A DNA stretch of 64,000 bases from Marisa cornuarietis. Its lineage: Eukaryota; Mollusca; Gastropoda; Architaenioglossa; Ampullariidae. Position numbers and translations under genes: made by a program. The notes below the pieces were generated by a model, which was given only the letters and a program-made list of their open reading frames with translations, did no database searches and was not told the DNA's origin. Below, piece after piece: positions 55,901 to 60,475 of the stretch (within the stretch, counting starts at the first letter, position 1; every line of letters starts with the position of its first letter). Location of the stretch: NCBI GenBank assembly GCA_004794655.1, contig SMMW01000130.1, positions 1,426,001 to 1,490,000 of the forward strand, written 5' to 3'.

Positions 55901-58900
55901 CCTCACCAACATGGCGGCACCGGACATGACCTCATCAAGATGGCCGCCACCGGATGTTGCACCACCAACATGGCCGCCACCGGACGTGACCTCATCAAGA
56001 TGGCCGCACCGGACGTGACCTCACCAACATGGCCGCACCCATGCGCACTTCCGCCAAGATGGCGGCTGTGACGTCACGGCTCCCCTCGCGGCTCCCCAAA
56101 TGAGGGGTCAAAAGCACCTCTATATACTACTCCCGACCCACAACTCTATTCTAAAGGTGAATCAGCTCACCTGTCTTCGGTGGTCTTACTGTATGTTTGA
56201 AAACTGCTCATTTAAGCCACTTCTGTTTACATCAGACCGACTATTTTGAGAAGCTAAACATTCTTGCTCAGTCAATGTGGATATTCGACGGGAGGACGGT
56301 TTTCAGGTCTAGTCTTCAGGGAAGCCAGGGGAGCTAGGGTCCCTGCGGATCGCTCCCTTCATGATAGTTTAGAGGGGATAAGGGCTTCAGCTAGTCTATG
56401 GAATGTTCGAGAGGAAATCCCTACCTGGTCGGGAAACGATCTCTTCGGTGGCTCTTTTTCCGACATGTGTTCCACAGACCACAAGAGAGCCGCGCTTTCC
56501 TTCTGGAATGACGTGTTAGAAGTCACACGACATGGCATTTCTGGACACATGCGCAGACGCACAGGTTCAGGAAGATCCATAATATGGCGGGGCTTTTTGA
56601 CCCAGGTAATGATTTTTGGAGGCTGGTTCATCACGTCAGGTCGCCGGAGAAGCTGACTGGCATCAAACTCCCACTGGATCGTGTGATTGGGATGAAAGGG
56701 GCTCGCTAGAATCGGGTTCTTGTAGTAATTCTTAGAGCTGCGTTAAGAAAAAGTTATATTGAAGACCATTACAGCACTAACACGAAAAAAAAGCAAAACA
56801 GTACAGTAAAATTGAGAGAGTGTAAGATAAGGAGTTAGAAAGTAAATAAAATAGCAAGAAAAAATTTAAAATCTCCTTTTATGAAAGAAACCTCGACGAA
56901 TGGCAAGTGGACAATGGAATGTTACAGACGTCACTTTCCAGCTGCTCTGTCTGAACGGGTAATACAATGAACGAATAACACACTGAAGCACAGCTTAGCA
57001 GATCTTTGACTATTGCATCCAGATAAAGAAGCATCTTCAGAATGATCGGAACCAAGGTCACAACGTATTAGACTTTAAAAAAGCTTTTGACAGAGACTGG
57101 CACGAGGAGCAATGACACGTGATGCGAAAATTCAACATCGACAGTAGGCGTCGTCGAGGTTGAAACTCATCGGTTTACTGTTCAACATTTTTCTTGAGAA
57201 ACCCTCCACGACCATCACACTTACATTTCCATCAGCGAAGGGCCGATTTGCAGCCTACGTTTCGCAGACAACATCAGTCTGATAGTAAGCACTAACAGAG
57301 AACTGCAACTAAAAGACCCTATGTCTCCAACCATAACATCCAGTCTGACCGATAAACTCAGAGCCCCTAAGGCACAGAACAGATCAACCCACACTAAATA
57401 CCAACCTTAATTAAATACACCCGTTACACAGAAAGTACAAAAAGAGCAGAAATAAGCATTACCACCACCATACCCACACACTTCACATCCCCAGATAGAC
57501 TTTGACTTCACCACAATACAAAAACCAAAGCATTTCTCACACAGGGTTCAAACTATTTACACCACCATTTACAAACAGAAACATTCTTATTAATGCTTAG
57601 GTGCTTAGGGATGGATCACACTATCAACACAAGATTGCACTGGAAGCTTACAAATCCTAAGGTCGCCAACCACAATAATAATATTTTTAAGCAGAGATCC
57701 TCGTACATGCAACTGTCGAGACAGACTTAGCAAACCACACGAGCTTTTAGAGTGCAGAACCTAGTAGCGGAAAAACTGAAAAAGCTCTTAAGTAAATGTA
57801 AACTTATTCTAAGTACAGAAAATAATCTCTTATCCCAACTAACGAACTATGGCACACTGTACTGTTTTAAATTGCAAAGATGGTAGTAAACCATCAAAAT
57901 TCTAAATTTATATTTAAAAATTTTGAAAAAAAAACATAAAGACTTACAACACCCACCAAAGAATATAACTTACAACAGTCTAAATGTCCGGCTATAAATA
58001 AAATAAAACGTAAGTCTAAGATACTCCGGGTGATCTGAGGACGGGTAGGTAACGCCAGCCGCTCAGTCGTCTTTGGGTGGAAACGTTTACTTCATTCAGT
58101 CCATTTTGGCGGGAAATGATGGGACAAAACTATTAGTAGCAGATTACTTTGGTCAGTCAGTCAACGACCTGTGGTCCACGAAGAATGAGAGAATGTGTGT
58201 AATAGGATGAAAACCCTGTTGAAATATGTTATTAGTCGTTAATCCGTCATGTTTCGCACCCACTTCTGTCGTTTGCTTTTGTCTTTTGTATCTGCGTCTT
58301 ATGTTAGACACTTTCCATTAGTCATGTGCTGTGGGACCATGTAGTTCCCACGTATCTAAGGTGTTGTAAGGACGTAACTGTCAGTATAGGTTGAAATAAT
58401 GCATCATTAAAATGTGTCATAAGACATATACTTAGGTCCCTAAAGTGTGTCATTAAAGACCTATGTCCTTTAACTCTTTGTCATTAACAGTACATACTTC
58501 TTACAGTGTGAAGTCCTTGTTCCCCAGTAAATTGATAACCCACCCTAATTTTAAGTCTAGATCACTAGCTAAATACTACATCTATTTTTGCTGGATTGCT
58601 GTTACCAACTCACACACTTACAACTTTGGCCAGTGGTCGAATGTTTGCACTTCCTCATATGTGTTGTTATTGGGTCCTCCTTGCTGGGACATGTTGACTG
58701 GGACTGGGTACCCGAGGATACCCTGGTTTGTCTGGTGTCTTTGCCAGAGTGGAATATTCGGATTCAGATCAACGGACTGTGGCACAAATTGAGGGAAGGG
58801 GAGGTCACCTTGAGCGCTGCTGGTGATACATGGATACTTTACATTTATGAAAATCGGTTCAGGCTGCACGAAGTTTAAAGAGATCTGACCCATATCATTA

Positions 58901-58977
58901 ATGGTTAATATCCAGATCAGACTAACACAGGTCCCAGCAATGAGGCAAAATGCCAATGGACGCAGATTTTGCATCAT
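37419..58977 (-). CDS. alpha-1,3-fucosyltransferase copy C (five exons, Polinton in intron 2)
   Basis: Coding exons 58622-58977, 56425-56737, 39537-39643, 38109-38484 and 37419-37745: 1479 nt, 492 aa, open throughout. It is the most divergent of the three (for example LTINDMGQ in the stem, NPPIRNYTE in exon 4), but has the same GT10 motif YKFYLGFENSLCRDYISEKF, type II anchor and splice phases. Predicted Golgi GDP-fucose-dependent enzyme. The 15.8-kb Polinton stands 293 bp past the exon 2 donor, so intron 2 is 16.8 kb. All splice sites are intact, so the gene may still work if the intron is spliced. The element's genes lie on the same strand as the host gene, so the host transcript would run through it in sense. 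Start is ATG 58977; a second ATG follows at once. Confidence 0.85.
38109..38484 (-). CDS. fucosyltransferase copy C, exon 4
   Basis: 376 nt; FDADILSLHGLLVKRR and the GT10 donor-binding motif. Ends NQYK at AAA/GTAAGT. Confidence 0.87.
39040..39430 (+). mobile_element. RTE-like LINE remnant in intron 3 of copy C
   Basis: Translated pieces read VSSLKYLGAPLTKDSSS and KYNMYKSLV in shifting frames, resembling the C-terminal part of RTE-clade reverse transcriptases. Stops throughout. Confidence 0.55.
39453..39501. repeat. (CA)n microsatellite
   Basis: 24 CA dinucleotides. Confidence 0.95.
39537..39643 (-). CDS. fucosyltransferase copy C, exon 3
   Basis: 107 nt; VFVFHNLEPPRDSWVCSSTY and FNWTMNY. 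Phase 0 in and 2 out, matching exons 2 and 4. Confidence 0.8.
40301..40306. repeat. Target-site duplication CCCGAC, left
   Basis: Identical to 56132-56137 on the other side. Confidence 0.9.
40307..40636 (+). repeat. Polinton left terminal inverted repeat
   Basis: Exact reverse complement of 55802-56131, no mismatch found over 330 bp. Contains a CRE-type palindrome GTGACGTCAC (40361-40370) and nine copies of GCCATSTTG spaced about 28-30 bp within imperfect tandem repeats. Confidence 0.95.
40764..40812 (-). terminator. 3'-end box, copy 1 (after polB)
   Basis: Resembles 45987-46034, 47233-47280 and 48574-48621 (CCACGAGGAGG core). Lies 80 bp downstream of the polB stop. The most diverged of the four. 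Confidence 0.55.
40893..43949 (-). CDS. POLB: Protein-primed family B DNA polymerase (Polinton POLB)
   Basis: 1018 aa; replicates the element by protein priming. Exonuclease motifs: FDFE (51-54), GFNSGKYD (173-180), YNNLD (327-331). Polymerase motif A GFDANALYLWAL (428-439), motif B KLLGNSAYGKTL (743-754), motif C DTDS (843-846), KTY (935-937). Between A and B lies an insert with DGWHSETQTVYQFHGCLFHG (504-523), the endonuclease-like (VSR/EDxHD-like) pattern seen in Polinton polymerases. The first ATG is preceded, in frame, by TTT and TGA, which closes the upstream ORF (43953-45119). The N-terminal His and Cys (MERHEKTC) look like the second half of a zinc finger begun by the last residues of that ORF. 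The polymerase itself has every motif intact. An acidic run (EEDDDDDDE) lies near 207-215. Confidence 0.95.
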   Translation of the reverse strand: MERHEKTCKGGKVTEMYKGGVYQGTPSVLESLEAHGFSVDATFVFPYRATFDFEVYFERSHLPQPKTPHSNTQYTAQHVPLSVSVASNVPDFESPVCFVSDGDSQNLIDRMVDHLEKISDRAYLLLRARFSVVFRQLDAIEQHQTNSVDSIQIPTTTLRARFDDYLRQLPVIGFNSGKYDINVIKPYLIRRFVLAEKEAETDDGLDEEDDDDDDETKSPFKFVVKRHNAFLCICTQKLKFLDVVNFLAPGFSYSKYLAAYNVTEQKGFFPYEHVTSLDALQEQQLPPHAAFYSTLKQSNITDEQYAYCQQVWETRNMTSLRDFLIWYNNLDVVPFLQALDNQITFYATLGVDMVKDAISAPGITLRYLFKTLSSDVYFSLFDEKTRDIHSLLRDNITGGPSIIFHRHHEKSHTFIRNNHSKPVQSIEGFDANALYLWALCQDMPTEHPVIRRKENNFKGEKRDVYGQKCREWLEWVMFCQNIEIRHKFNSKEKQLGKRRIRVDGWHSETQTVYQFHGCLFHGHENCSLTRGRVINPFNQKPLVELREKTREITAYLRNVVGVNVLEMWECDWEREKKINPQISAVIEARGCRKKFPSYCPKRYPTENDILAAVKDGTLFGLVQCDLHVPQALRERFSEMTPIFKNIHVSRADIGPFMRAYAEKYKLLTGSTKTLIGSYVGDKVLLATPLLKWYLENGLIVTAVYLVIEYQPQPCFKAFGEMVTSARRQGDSDPSKNILSETFKLLGNSAYGKTLTNIARHCDIYYVGDADCDKLKNDGRFRKLTELTDDLYEVEMAKKNIEWGLPLQIGYFVYQYAKLRMLQFYNDCVDKYVDRSNFQLCEMDTDSLYMALAAPRFEDAVRPELQQQFYEEYTRWFPGQACDKHHQDFVHNKTNHKPWDPSLCPACLQRGRDDKRTPGLFKTEYTGDGIVALCSKTYICFGDTQKVSTKGLNKHQNQLDHNNFKHVLQSQQAGGGCNTGFRTDGKSMFTYTQHRNSLSYLYIKRKVLDDGVTTVPLDI
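43953..45248 (-). CDS. C2H2 zinc-finger / OTU-like protein upstream of polB
   Basis: Two coding exons: 45240-45248 (Met-Glu-His) and 43953-45119, joined across a GT-AG intron rich in poly(A); 391 aa. Exon 1 is inferred from ATGGAACAT/GTAAGT and the matching phase-0 acceptor TTTCAG. The N-terminus has two C2H2 fingers (CPMC...H...H and CSLC...H...H). A basic stretch SPAKKQKTQ may be a nuclear signal. The C-terminal half has DNLCFFRALALHRG and a later HFMYI, resembling the Cys and His boxes of OTU-type cysteine proteases; this is a weak match. The ORF ends after CPKCGKLWKK at a TGA (43953-43955), with polB open in the same frame two codons later. In related elements this region is commonly continuous with polB. 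Confidence 0.8.
45120..45239 (-). other. Predicted intron with long poly(A) tracts
   Basis: 120 bp, GT-AG on the minus strand, between the 9-nt first coding exon and the zinc-finger exon. Consists largely of A runs on the plus strand, i.e. a strong polypyrimidine tract for the minus-strand acceptor. Confidence 0.65.
45412..45470 (-). promoter_or_regulatory. Promoter-like box, copy 1
   Basis: GTGGCGAGTCAGCTCCGCCT, then inverted repeat GCCTC-CA-GAGGC and the 12-bp palindrome AAGCACGTGCTT. It lies 164-222 bp upstream of the ATG of the zinc-finger gene. Nearly identical copies are at 46731-46789 and 47941-47999. Confidence 0.65.
45480..46040. repeat. Duplicated non-coding block, copy 1
   Basis: About 90% similar to 48000-48625. 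Contains reiterated short phrases of the type GCGAGATAAATGGGTACT and CGACCGCTGCTGGCG, several poly(A)/poly(T) runs, a GT tract and a hairpin GCTCACT-CCAAAT-AGTGAGC (45967-45986). No gene. Confidence 0.75.
45987..46034 (-). terminator. 3'-end box, copy 2
   Basis: TTTGTCCAGCAGTCACCACG continuing to GACTGCCAAA; about 90 bp downstream of the stop at 46122. Followed on the minus strand by the hairpin above and AATAAA-type signals near 45935-45945. Confidence 0.6.
46122..46622 (-). CDS. Polinton unknown Cys/His protein, paralogue 1
   Basis: 166 aa from ATG 46622 (MSSQSFLNVL). The open frame extends upstream, but without an ATG and across a TATA box, so this start is preferred. Features: CNGCIIDHPSQHQHPC (possible zinc site, Cys-x2-Cys-x4-His-x3-His-x-His-x-Cys), an acidic run SSEDDEDDDV, an Ala/Lys-rich linker and a C-terminal FDGLDQ...FDEPFD motif. 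Paralogue of 47341-47832. Its position beside polB and its own promoter suggest an early or regulatory role; function unknown. Confidence 0.75.
   Translation of the reverse strand: MSSQSFLNVLAGLVSDEILKNCNGCIIDHPSQHQHPCITTTFEEGVDNYLKEVLFKMNKDTLVGGLFPLLREQLLKADESEAFTTPKLPILISSEDDEDDDVFLFQSPKPSTSSAVVAAAPTKRRLELKGGGEKTAKKRLFFPSEETFDGLDQKELETIFDEPFDV
46679..46686 (-). promoter_or_regulatory. TATA box for paralogue 1
   Basis: TATATATA, 57 nt upstream of ATG 46622; same spacing as the paralogue. Confidence 0.7.
46731..46789 (-). promoter_or_regulatory. Promoter-like box, copy 2
   Basis: Same box as 45412-45470, 45 bp upstream of the TATA box. Confidence 0.7.
46926..46991. repeat. (CA)n/(CGCA)n microsatellite
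   Basis: CA tract changing to CGCA units, in the 370-bp spacer between the two paralogue cassettes. Confidence 0.9.
47233..47280 (-). terminator. 3'-end box, copy 3
   Basis: Nearly identical to copy 2 and 60 bp downstream of the stop at 47341. Its hairpin arm is split by a short insertion (47188-47230). Confidence 0.6.
47341..47832 (-). CDS. Polinton unknown Cys/His protein, paralogue 2
   Basis: 163 aa from ATG 47832 (MSSQSFLNVLIDL). Same architecture as paralogue 1: CNGCRLDHPCHQLHPC, acidic SSEDDEDDDV, Ser/Ala linker, basic KKKRRLEP and C-terminal FDGLDKDQ...FDEPFD. The paralogues are roughly 60-65% identical. The SQ of the Cys/His motif in paralogue 1 is CH here. Gene, TATA box, promoter box and 3' box were all duplicated as a cassette of about 1.2 kb. 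Confidence 0.75.
   Translation of the reverse strand: MSSQSFLNVLIDLVNDQIRKNCNGCRLDHPCHQLHPCIKTTFKEGVDNYLKEILSSMNGEFLAEGLFPLLREQLLQAEEKMPLRAGSPTLISSEDDEDDDVFESPKPSTSSAVVAAAPKKKRRLEPNGGGKTVKKRLFFPSEEGFDGLDKDQLKAIFDEPFDF
47889..47896 (-). promoter_or_regulatory. TATA box for paralogue 2
   Basis: TATATATA 57 nt upstream of ATG 47832. Confidence 0.7.
47941..47999 (-). promoter_or_regulatory. Promoter-like box, copy 3
   Basis: Same box as 46731-46789 with one visible difference in the first 20 bases. Confidence 0.7.
48000..48625. repeat. Duplicated non-coding block, copy 2
   Basis: Matches 45480-46040, with an extra repeat of the GAATGGGTACTTTGTTATCG phrase at its start. Includes the hairpin (48553-48572) and 3' box. 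Confidence 0.75.
48574..48621 (-). terminator. 3'-end box, copy 4
   Basis: Nearly identical to copies 2 and 3. Lies about 510 bp downstream of the PC4-like gene, beyond its duplicated fragment. Confidence 0.55.
48930..49100 (-). pseudogene. Partial duplicate of the PC4-like gene 3' end
   Basis: Aligns with 49120-49310: same CGTCAGGAAAAAACAC and GCAAATTTTGAAATTG stretches, with a deletion of the acidic-repeat part. No start, so not a gene. Confidence 0.7.
49130..49489 (-). CDS. PC4/p15-like single-stranded DNA-binding protein
   Basis: 119 aa. Residues 13-75 read YPLGKDVFATVRTWKGIVKI, HVRHYT, a Gly-Lys turn and PTQKGVAMDVQQFQNLL, the strand-strand-strand-helix order of the transcriptional coactivator p15 (PC4) family, which binds ssDNA. 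The C-terminus is basic (KIPKKPRID) then strongly acidic (DDDDEEDD). A role in replication or late transcription would fit. The call is from motif reading only. Confidence 0.7.
   Translation of the reverse strand: MAPFLKDQNASSMYPLGKDVFATVRTWKGIVKIHVRHYTAAINGKEGRRLPTQKGVAMDVQQFQNLLRVRKQLATDYRQQTENLAEAKIPKKPRIDDDDEEDDTVFFPDDSSSTLPTTA
49539..50027 (-). CDS. PRO: Adenain-like cysteine protease (Polinton PRO)
   Basis: 162 aa, family C5/Ulp1-type maturation protease. Catalytic His54 (GEHWVAVWF), Asp70 (YFDSFG), Gln100 and Cys107 (SSACGLYVLYF) in the expected order. Would cleave capsid precursors during maturation. Its ATG overlaps the major-capsid stop as ATGA (50024-50027). Confidence 0.92.
   Translation of the reverse strand: MNTREIAALLASDIYARRVFRGVYPRNKLPTYLSPRRPSAFVINTDTASKRGEHWVAVWFDGLGKAEYFDSFGLPPRHRDISNFIMTHSTRVRYNKRLLQELTSSACGLYVLYFVMMKSRGASLNRLLAPFHVINLRTNDRLVYKMVRHLNHRPTIFKHMPL
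50024..51447 (-). CDS. PY: Major capsid protein, double jelly-roll (Polinton PY), one intron
   Basis: Coding exons 50354-51447 and 50024-50240, 436 aa. The first exon read alone would end in a Cys/Val run made by a microsatellite. The donor TACAG/GTACGT, a 113-bp intron and acceptor TTTTCACAG join it, in phase, to a second exon with GALRLELKFSDPLPNPVHV, the usual C-terminal strand of hexon-like Polinton capsids. The N-terminal half has FVEYYPLSAISAGAPIEF and LHVRAKV, typical of the family. Forms the pseudo-hexameric capsomers. Confidence 0.9.
50241..50353 (-). other. Intron in the major capsid gene
   Basis: 113 bp, GT-AG, containing a CA/CACT-rich microsatellite (50288-50345). Splicing is inferred from phase and conserved C-terminus. 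Confidence 0.8.
51450..51884 (-). CDS. Basic minor virion protein (adintovirus-type core/pX-like)
   Basis: 144 aa between the penton and major capsid genes. N-terminus YEEYYCSQVGHGLSVFAGG, Gly-rich segment GRGLGSLLSSIGRMIFPIFK and a Lys/Arg tail. This Gly-x-Gly-Leu-Gly-Ser-Leu-Leu pattern recurs beside capsid genes in Polintons and adintoviruses and recalls adenovirus core or pVI-type proteins. Stop is 2 bp from the start of the major capsid gene. Confidence 0.8.
   Translation of the reverse strand: MVRYTPYHSNPKIYEEYYCSQVGHGLSVFAGGRHMRGRGLGSLLSSIGRMIFPIFKRGGKALLQEGLNTGVQIAQDVMSGQNFKTAITERGKEAGKRLFDQAVGTMSGSGAPPGQPARKRIKPTARRRRVQKKKKKSSRADIFG
51895..52716 (-). CDS. PX: Minor capsid protein, penton-like (Polinton PX)
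   Basis: 273 aa. Starts MFYLTLPSNSSLEYYPDNSA, then LEREFEVGLSEIQLPNSYLNV, and ends GSTIVTLHFRRRTQF, as in single-jelly-roll Polinton pentons that occupy capsid vertices. No frameshift. Confidence 0.9.
   Translation of the reverse strand: MFYLTLPSNSSLEYYPDNSASHYFTKLPQTIDLEREFEVGLSEIQLPNSYLNVAKGDFWIEFSSHLPLENEARVAEKPPALDEKRPVKPKVEIPGGLYDSSEYFVRFLNTVCQKSFHRASDPLSKEKRLSIEYERASKSTHIKMYEENTMIRLSPALQRVLGFSRTTFLGKGDYYSTAAVDLNENFKSAYIYCDLVSPRPVGDVMAPLLRIVPMTDKTQEVVHYSFEKPHYIPLSRSNFNSVEILLTTDTGKEFSFSSGSTIVTLHFRRRTQF
52720..53007 (-). CDS. Small Polinton membrane protein
   Basis: 95 aa from ATG 53007, whose A is the last base of the integrase stop (TGATG). An upstream in-frame start at 53040 is possible but overlaps the integrase. 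Poly-Pro stretch, then IPRSEIVFFCQMILIYVVVG (membrane segment), NLTSG, and LWVALLGSCLGYVLPNP (second segment). The EIxFFxQ...LGYxLPNP pattern recurs in animal Polintons; function unknown, perhaps an internal membrane protein. Confidence 0.75.
   Translation of the reverse strand: MKDATPPPPPPPPPLPPPDARSQTGLWRVLGRRIPRSEIVFFCQMILIYVVVGVSLFNLTSGHGADNLWVALLGSCLGYVLPNPAIDPPPPAAKN
53007..54065 (-). CDS. INT: DDE integrase with chromodomain (Polinton INT)
   Basis: 352 aa retroviral-type (rve) integrase. Catalytic Asp71 (WQADLIDV), Asp132 (LQTDKGTEF), Glu167 (VVERFNRSL). C-terminal chromodomain at about 302-350 (YRIEEILKQR, KEYLVKWHGYDASFNSWIP), which in related elements guides insertion to chromatin. 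The 6-bp target duplication fits its activity. A CAG run gives QQQQQ near residue 235. Confidence 0.95.
   Translation of the reverse strand: MGKLAQHYYTPRQPGAFGGVAGLARVTKLKPAVVKEWLSHQDAYTLHKPVRRSFVRRRIIVGGIDHQWQADLIDVQRLKQHNDGYAYLLTCIDVFSKFAWVEPLKNKTGPTMVGAFQRIFSTGRKPMKLQTDKGTEFLNRTFQKFLKEAHVDFFVTENEDIKAAVVERFNRSLKEKLWRYFTRKNTLRYKDVLMQFVQAYNRSYHRSIKRAPVEVDVDNQEDVWQALYGQHQQQQQPATKTLTPGDRVRISKARSNFKKGYLPAWTEELFTVSRIYDSEPTTYVLKDDHGDELRGTFYSQELQKVGAKDTYRIEEILKQRTGAGGRKEYLVKWHGYDASFNSWIPQSSLTRY
54069..54779 (-). CDS. Conserved Polinton protein with poly-proline linker
   Basis: 236 aa. N-terminal helical part, a (GGT)n-encoded run of about 15 Pro (near residues 86-106), then a conserved domain with DLTWNERGEILYQGQTVKNS, NLVDLVNDVLRKRK and PRGWETFAKALRRMNVSQDL. 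The W-x-x-x-GE...GS/NSN-x-x-DLV pattern recurs beside the integrase in animal Polintons. Function unknown. A second ATG (MDPRM, ten codons in) is also possible. Confidence 0.75.
   Translation of the reverse strand: MEHTKKLILMDPRMIQPPPPPVLDAMGQSLTNMDAQMRDILERTDLSLNDKANLYQQTLWRFLSRFGQYRNKPLGMVDMRSEEPPPPPSPTPPPPPPPPPPPPPPPIVQEDHVATEVLGSVPKSMKKKAERLLQHFKRNPDLTWNERGEILYQGQTVKNSNLVDLVNDVLRKRKHARNPRGWETFAKALRRMNVSQDLVGHPERWQFITDKSDEELAKNVVLSSIERSNLRDWETL
54782..55114 (-). CDS. Small conserved Polinton protein (GGF motif)
   Basis: 110 aa from ATG 55114 (MSTRIERNVSMLKLL), 4 bp after the ATPase stop; an ATG at 55132 would overlap the ATPase. Basic helical protein with ISECSLNVLKGHVHLTPAQK and C-terminal QKGGFLSLLLKPVLSALG. 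The pattern recurs in animal Polintons next to the ATPase. Function unknown. Confidence 0.75.
   Translation of the reverse strand: MSTRIERNVSMLKLLCGAKPTVIKAVIKGASPDLVKAISECSLNVLKGHVHLTPAQKKRLCKYKQDLRLLAHKNTSVKRRKQILQKGGFLSLLLKPVLSALGQLVGAFDQ
55119..55733 (-). CDS. ATP: A32/FtsK-type genome-packaging ATPase (Polinton ATP)
   Basis: 204 aa. Walker A GPTGCGKT (15-22) and Walker B LIIIDD (79-84), then the sensor-like IMYIVQNLF and SLNSHYLVVFKNPRD segment typical of A32-like ATPases that pump DNA into capsids. First gene inside the right TIR, whose inner edge is 68 bp upstream of its ATG, so the TIR probably supplies its promoter. Confidence 0.93.
   Translation of the reverse strand: MDPRWKHPFTCVVAGPTGCGKTCFVVRFLNHVKEMMTPPPDEVVWCYGEWQTGYQHLKGVTFVEGLPNVNEWQGDKHRLIIIDDLMSETDDRVTKLFTKGSHHRNLSIMYIVQNLFGKNKEQRTISLNSHYLVVFKNPRDASQITHLAKQMYPGKLKYVQESFKDATSAPHGYLLFDLRQETPDHLRLRTNIFPSDQHVVYVQK
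55802..56131 (-). repeat. Polinton right terminal inverted repeat
   Basis: Exact reverse complement of 40307-40636, including nine GCCATSTTG-type sites and the CRE-type palindrome. Confidence 0.95.
56132..56137. repeat. Target-site duplication CCCGAC, right
   Basis: Matches 40301-40306. Confidence 0.9.
56425..56737 (-). CDS. fucosyltransferase copy C, exon 2
   Basis: 313 nt; NQPPKIITWVKKPRHIM and CPEMPC. Acceptor TTAACGCAG, donor CAG/GTAGGG. Confidence 0.82.
57065..57320 (+). mobile_element. RTE-like reverse transcriptase remnant
   Basis: LDFKKAFDREWHE and, after internal loss, LRFADNISLI..NRELQ in place of the ADD catalytic box. Frameshifted and short. Confidence 0.6.
57430..57990 (+). 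mobile_element. Worn RNase H LINE 3' remnant
   Basis: PRTCNCRDRLSKPHELLEC near 57700-57760 matches the Cys/His tail of the ORF at 35694-36557. The rest is A-rich and degenerate. Confidence 0.5.
57991..58621. other. Intron 1 of copy C, no further feature
   Basis: Parts (58380-58620) match intron 1 of copies A and B, including CACTTACA at the donor. No gene. Confidence 0.5.
58622..58977 (-). CDS. fucosyltransferase copy C, exon 1
   Basis: Anchor LAFCLIAGTCVSLIW and stem with NNNT and NMS sequons. The acceptor-like TTCTTGTGTCTCCAG just upstream again suggests a 5' exon. Confidence 0.8.
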
Positions 58978-59224
58978 ATCTGGAGACACAAGAAAGAAAA
59001 CAGATTTCTAGAGCATGCGGAGTTAGGAAAAAGGTTTACATCAATAGTTTTAAATGTCACAGCTACCTGCCATGAAGAGTAAAATGTCTATTTTAATAGA
59101 GAAAGTACAAACAACTAAAATGTTGGTTAAAACAATCTACTATATTATTGCTCGTCTAAATCATTGATCCCGCAATAAAAAGAAGAAATATTCAATATGA
59201 TATTTAAAGCTCATACAATGGGAA

Positions 59225-59870
59225 GTGAGACATTATCCCGAACTCGCTAAAGAAATCTTGTCCTCGGGATCCATTTTTGTTGAACTGCGTAAGATTCGCC
59301 GCGTTAGACCTCTCCTCTCTGTTGCTTCCACCAAGCAGCATTTGTATTGTCAAGGCTCGAATAGTGTAACTCTGTTCCTTGATCTCCCTGACGACCTGCT
59401 CGACAAGCTCCAGAGAGCTCAAAACAGTGCTGCTCGCTTTGTACTCCGCAGGCGGAAGGCTGATCACGTGACTGCTTTTGCGCAATCTGTCCTGGCGGCC
59501 ACTTGGGGCTCAAAAAATTAAAGATGGCGATACTTTGCTGTCATGTTATTCATGGCTTCGCCCCAATCGTTCTGAGCTTGTATCGCTCTACAAACCTGGC
59601 AGGTCACTTCGCTCTGAACAGACCGGTTTTCTCAATGTCCCACCTATAAGGCTAGAGAGGTTTATCCGTTGCTTGCTGCTTATTCTCTGGCCCCAGTATT
59701 TCAATGCTCTGCCTGTGTCTCTCCCTACAGTGGGGACGATACGTGCGCTCCGATATGAACTTAAAACCTCTTTCGGCAATATTTTATGGGAGGGGTCGAT
59801 CCTGACTGTTACTTTTTCCAACACATTAGGATCTATGCGTTCATTCCATTCCTGCCCATGTTCACTGTAC
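59225..59870 (+). mobile_element. LINE reverse transcriptase C-terminal fragment
   Basis: DKLQRAQNSAARFVLRRRKADHVT then, in another frame, LVSLYKPGRSLRSEQTGFLNV and QYFNALPVSLP. Same group as 6816-8040, frameshifted and with a small deletion at the LHWLP region. Confidence 0.7.
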
Positions 59871-59929
59871 AAGTGTGTTTATGTGATTGCGTCCATGCGT
59901 ATTGGCATGTGTGTATGCGTATGCATGCA

Positions 59930-60155
59930 TTGTGATTGTGTGTGTGTATATATATATATATATGTGTGTGTTTGAGTGCATGTATGTGAGTCTGTATTTA
60001 TTTGTGAATGTGTGTATGCATGTGTGCCCTCGTGTGTGTATGTTTGTATGTATTTGTATATATTTGTATATATATCTGTGTATGATATAATTTGTATATT
60101 ATATATATATTATAATAATATTATGTATAATAATTTGTATATATATCTGTGGGAC
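59930..60155. repeat. Imperfect (GT)n/(TA)n tract
   Basis: Degenerate TG, GTAT and TA runs separating the LINE ORF from its 3' UTR. Confidence 0.8.
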
Positions 60156-60156
60156 T

Positions 60157-60475
60157 GAAAACGCACCTCTTCCTTGAGCATTACTCTTAACACAGTCCAC
60201 ACAATGCTAGTCCTTCTTAACCCCACCCCCTTCCCTCTTGCTACTTTACCCATCTTTCTCGCAGAATCACTATATTTTCTCTGTTCCTGTTACTTGATGC
60301 CTTTTGTTTTCTGTTTCGTCGTCAGTACTGTCGTTTTCTTTCGTCCCCTTTGTTCTGTATCTACTTAGTCCACGTCTCTTCCTCGTTTTAAGCGCTTGAA
60401 GCATGCTCTCTATGAGTGTGAATATGCGCTATAAACATCTTCACTATTATTATTATTATTTATTATTATTATGTA
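60157..60475 (+). mobile_element. LINE 3' UTR with (ATT)n tail
   Basis: CTGAAAACGCACCTCTTCCT onwards matches 7937-8035 plus 8706-8912 without the insertion seen there. It serves as the empty-site reference for the nested LINE at 8041. Confidence 0.8.

Larger units (their letters stand above)
40307..56131 (-). mobile_element. Complete Polinton/Maverick (adintovirus-like) element
   Basis: 15,825 bp bounded by 330-bp terminal inverted repeats starting AGTAGTATATAGAGG and by CCCGAC on both sides (40301-40306 and 56132-56137), the 6-bp target duplication known for Polintons. It carries the full diagnostic set: protein-primed DNA polymerase B, DDE integrase, packaging ATPase, adenain-like protease, double-jelly-roll major capsid and penton-like minor capsid. 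All are on the minus strand and, apart from the TGA before polB, intact. Capsid genes mean it could in principle form virions. By eye it is more G+C-rich in coding parts than the host flanks. Confidence 0.97.
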
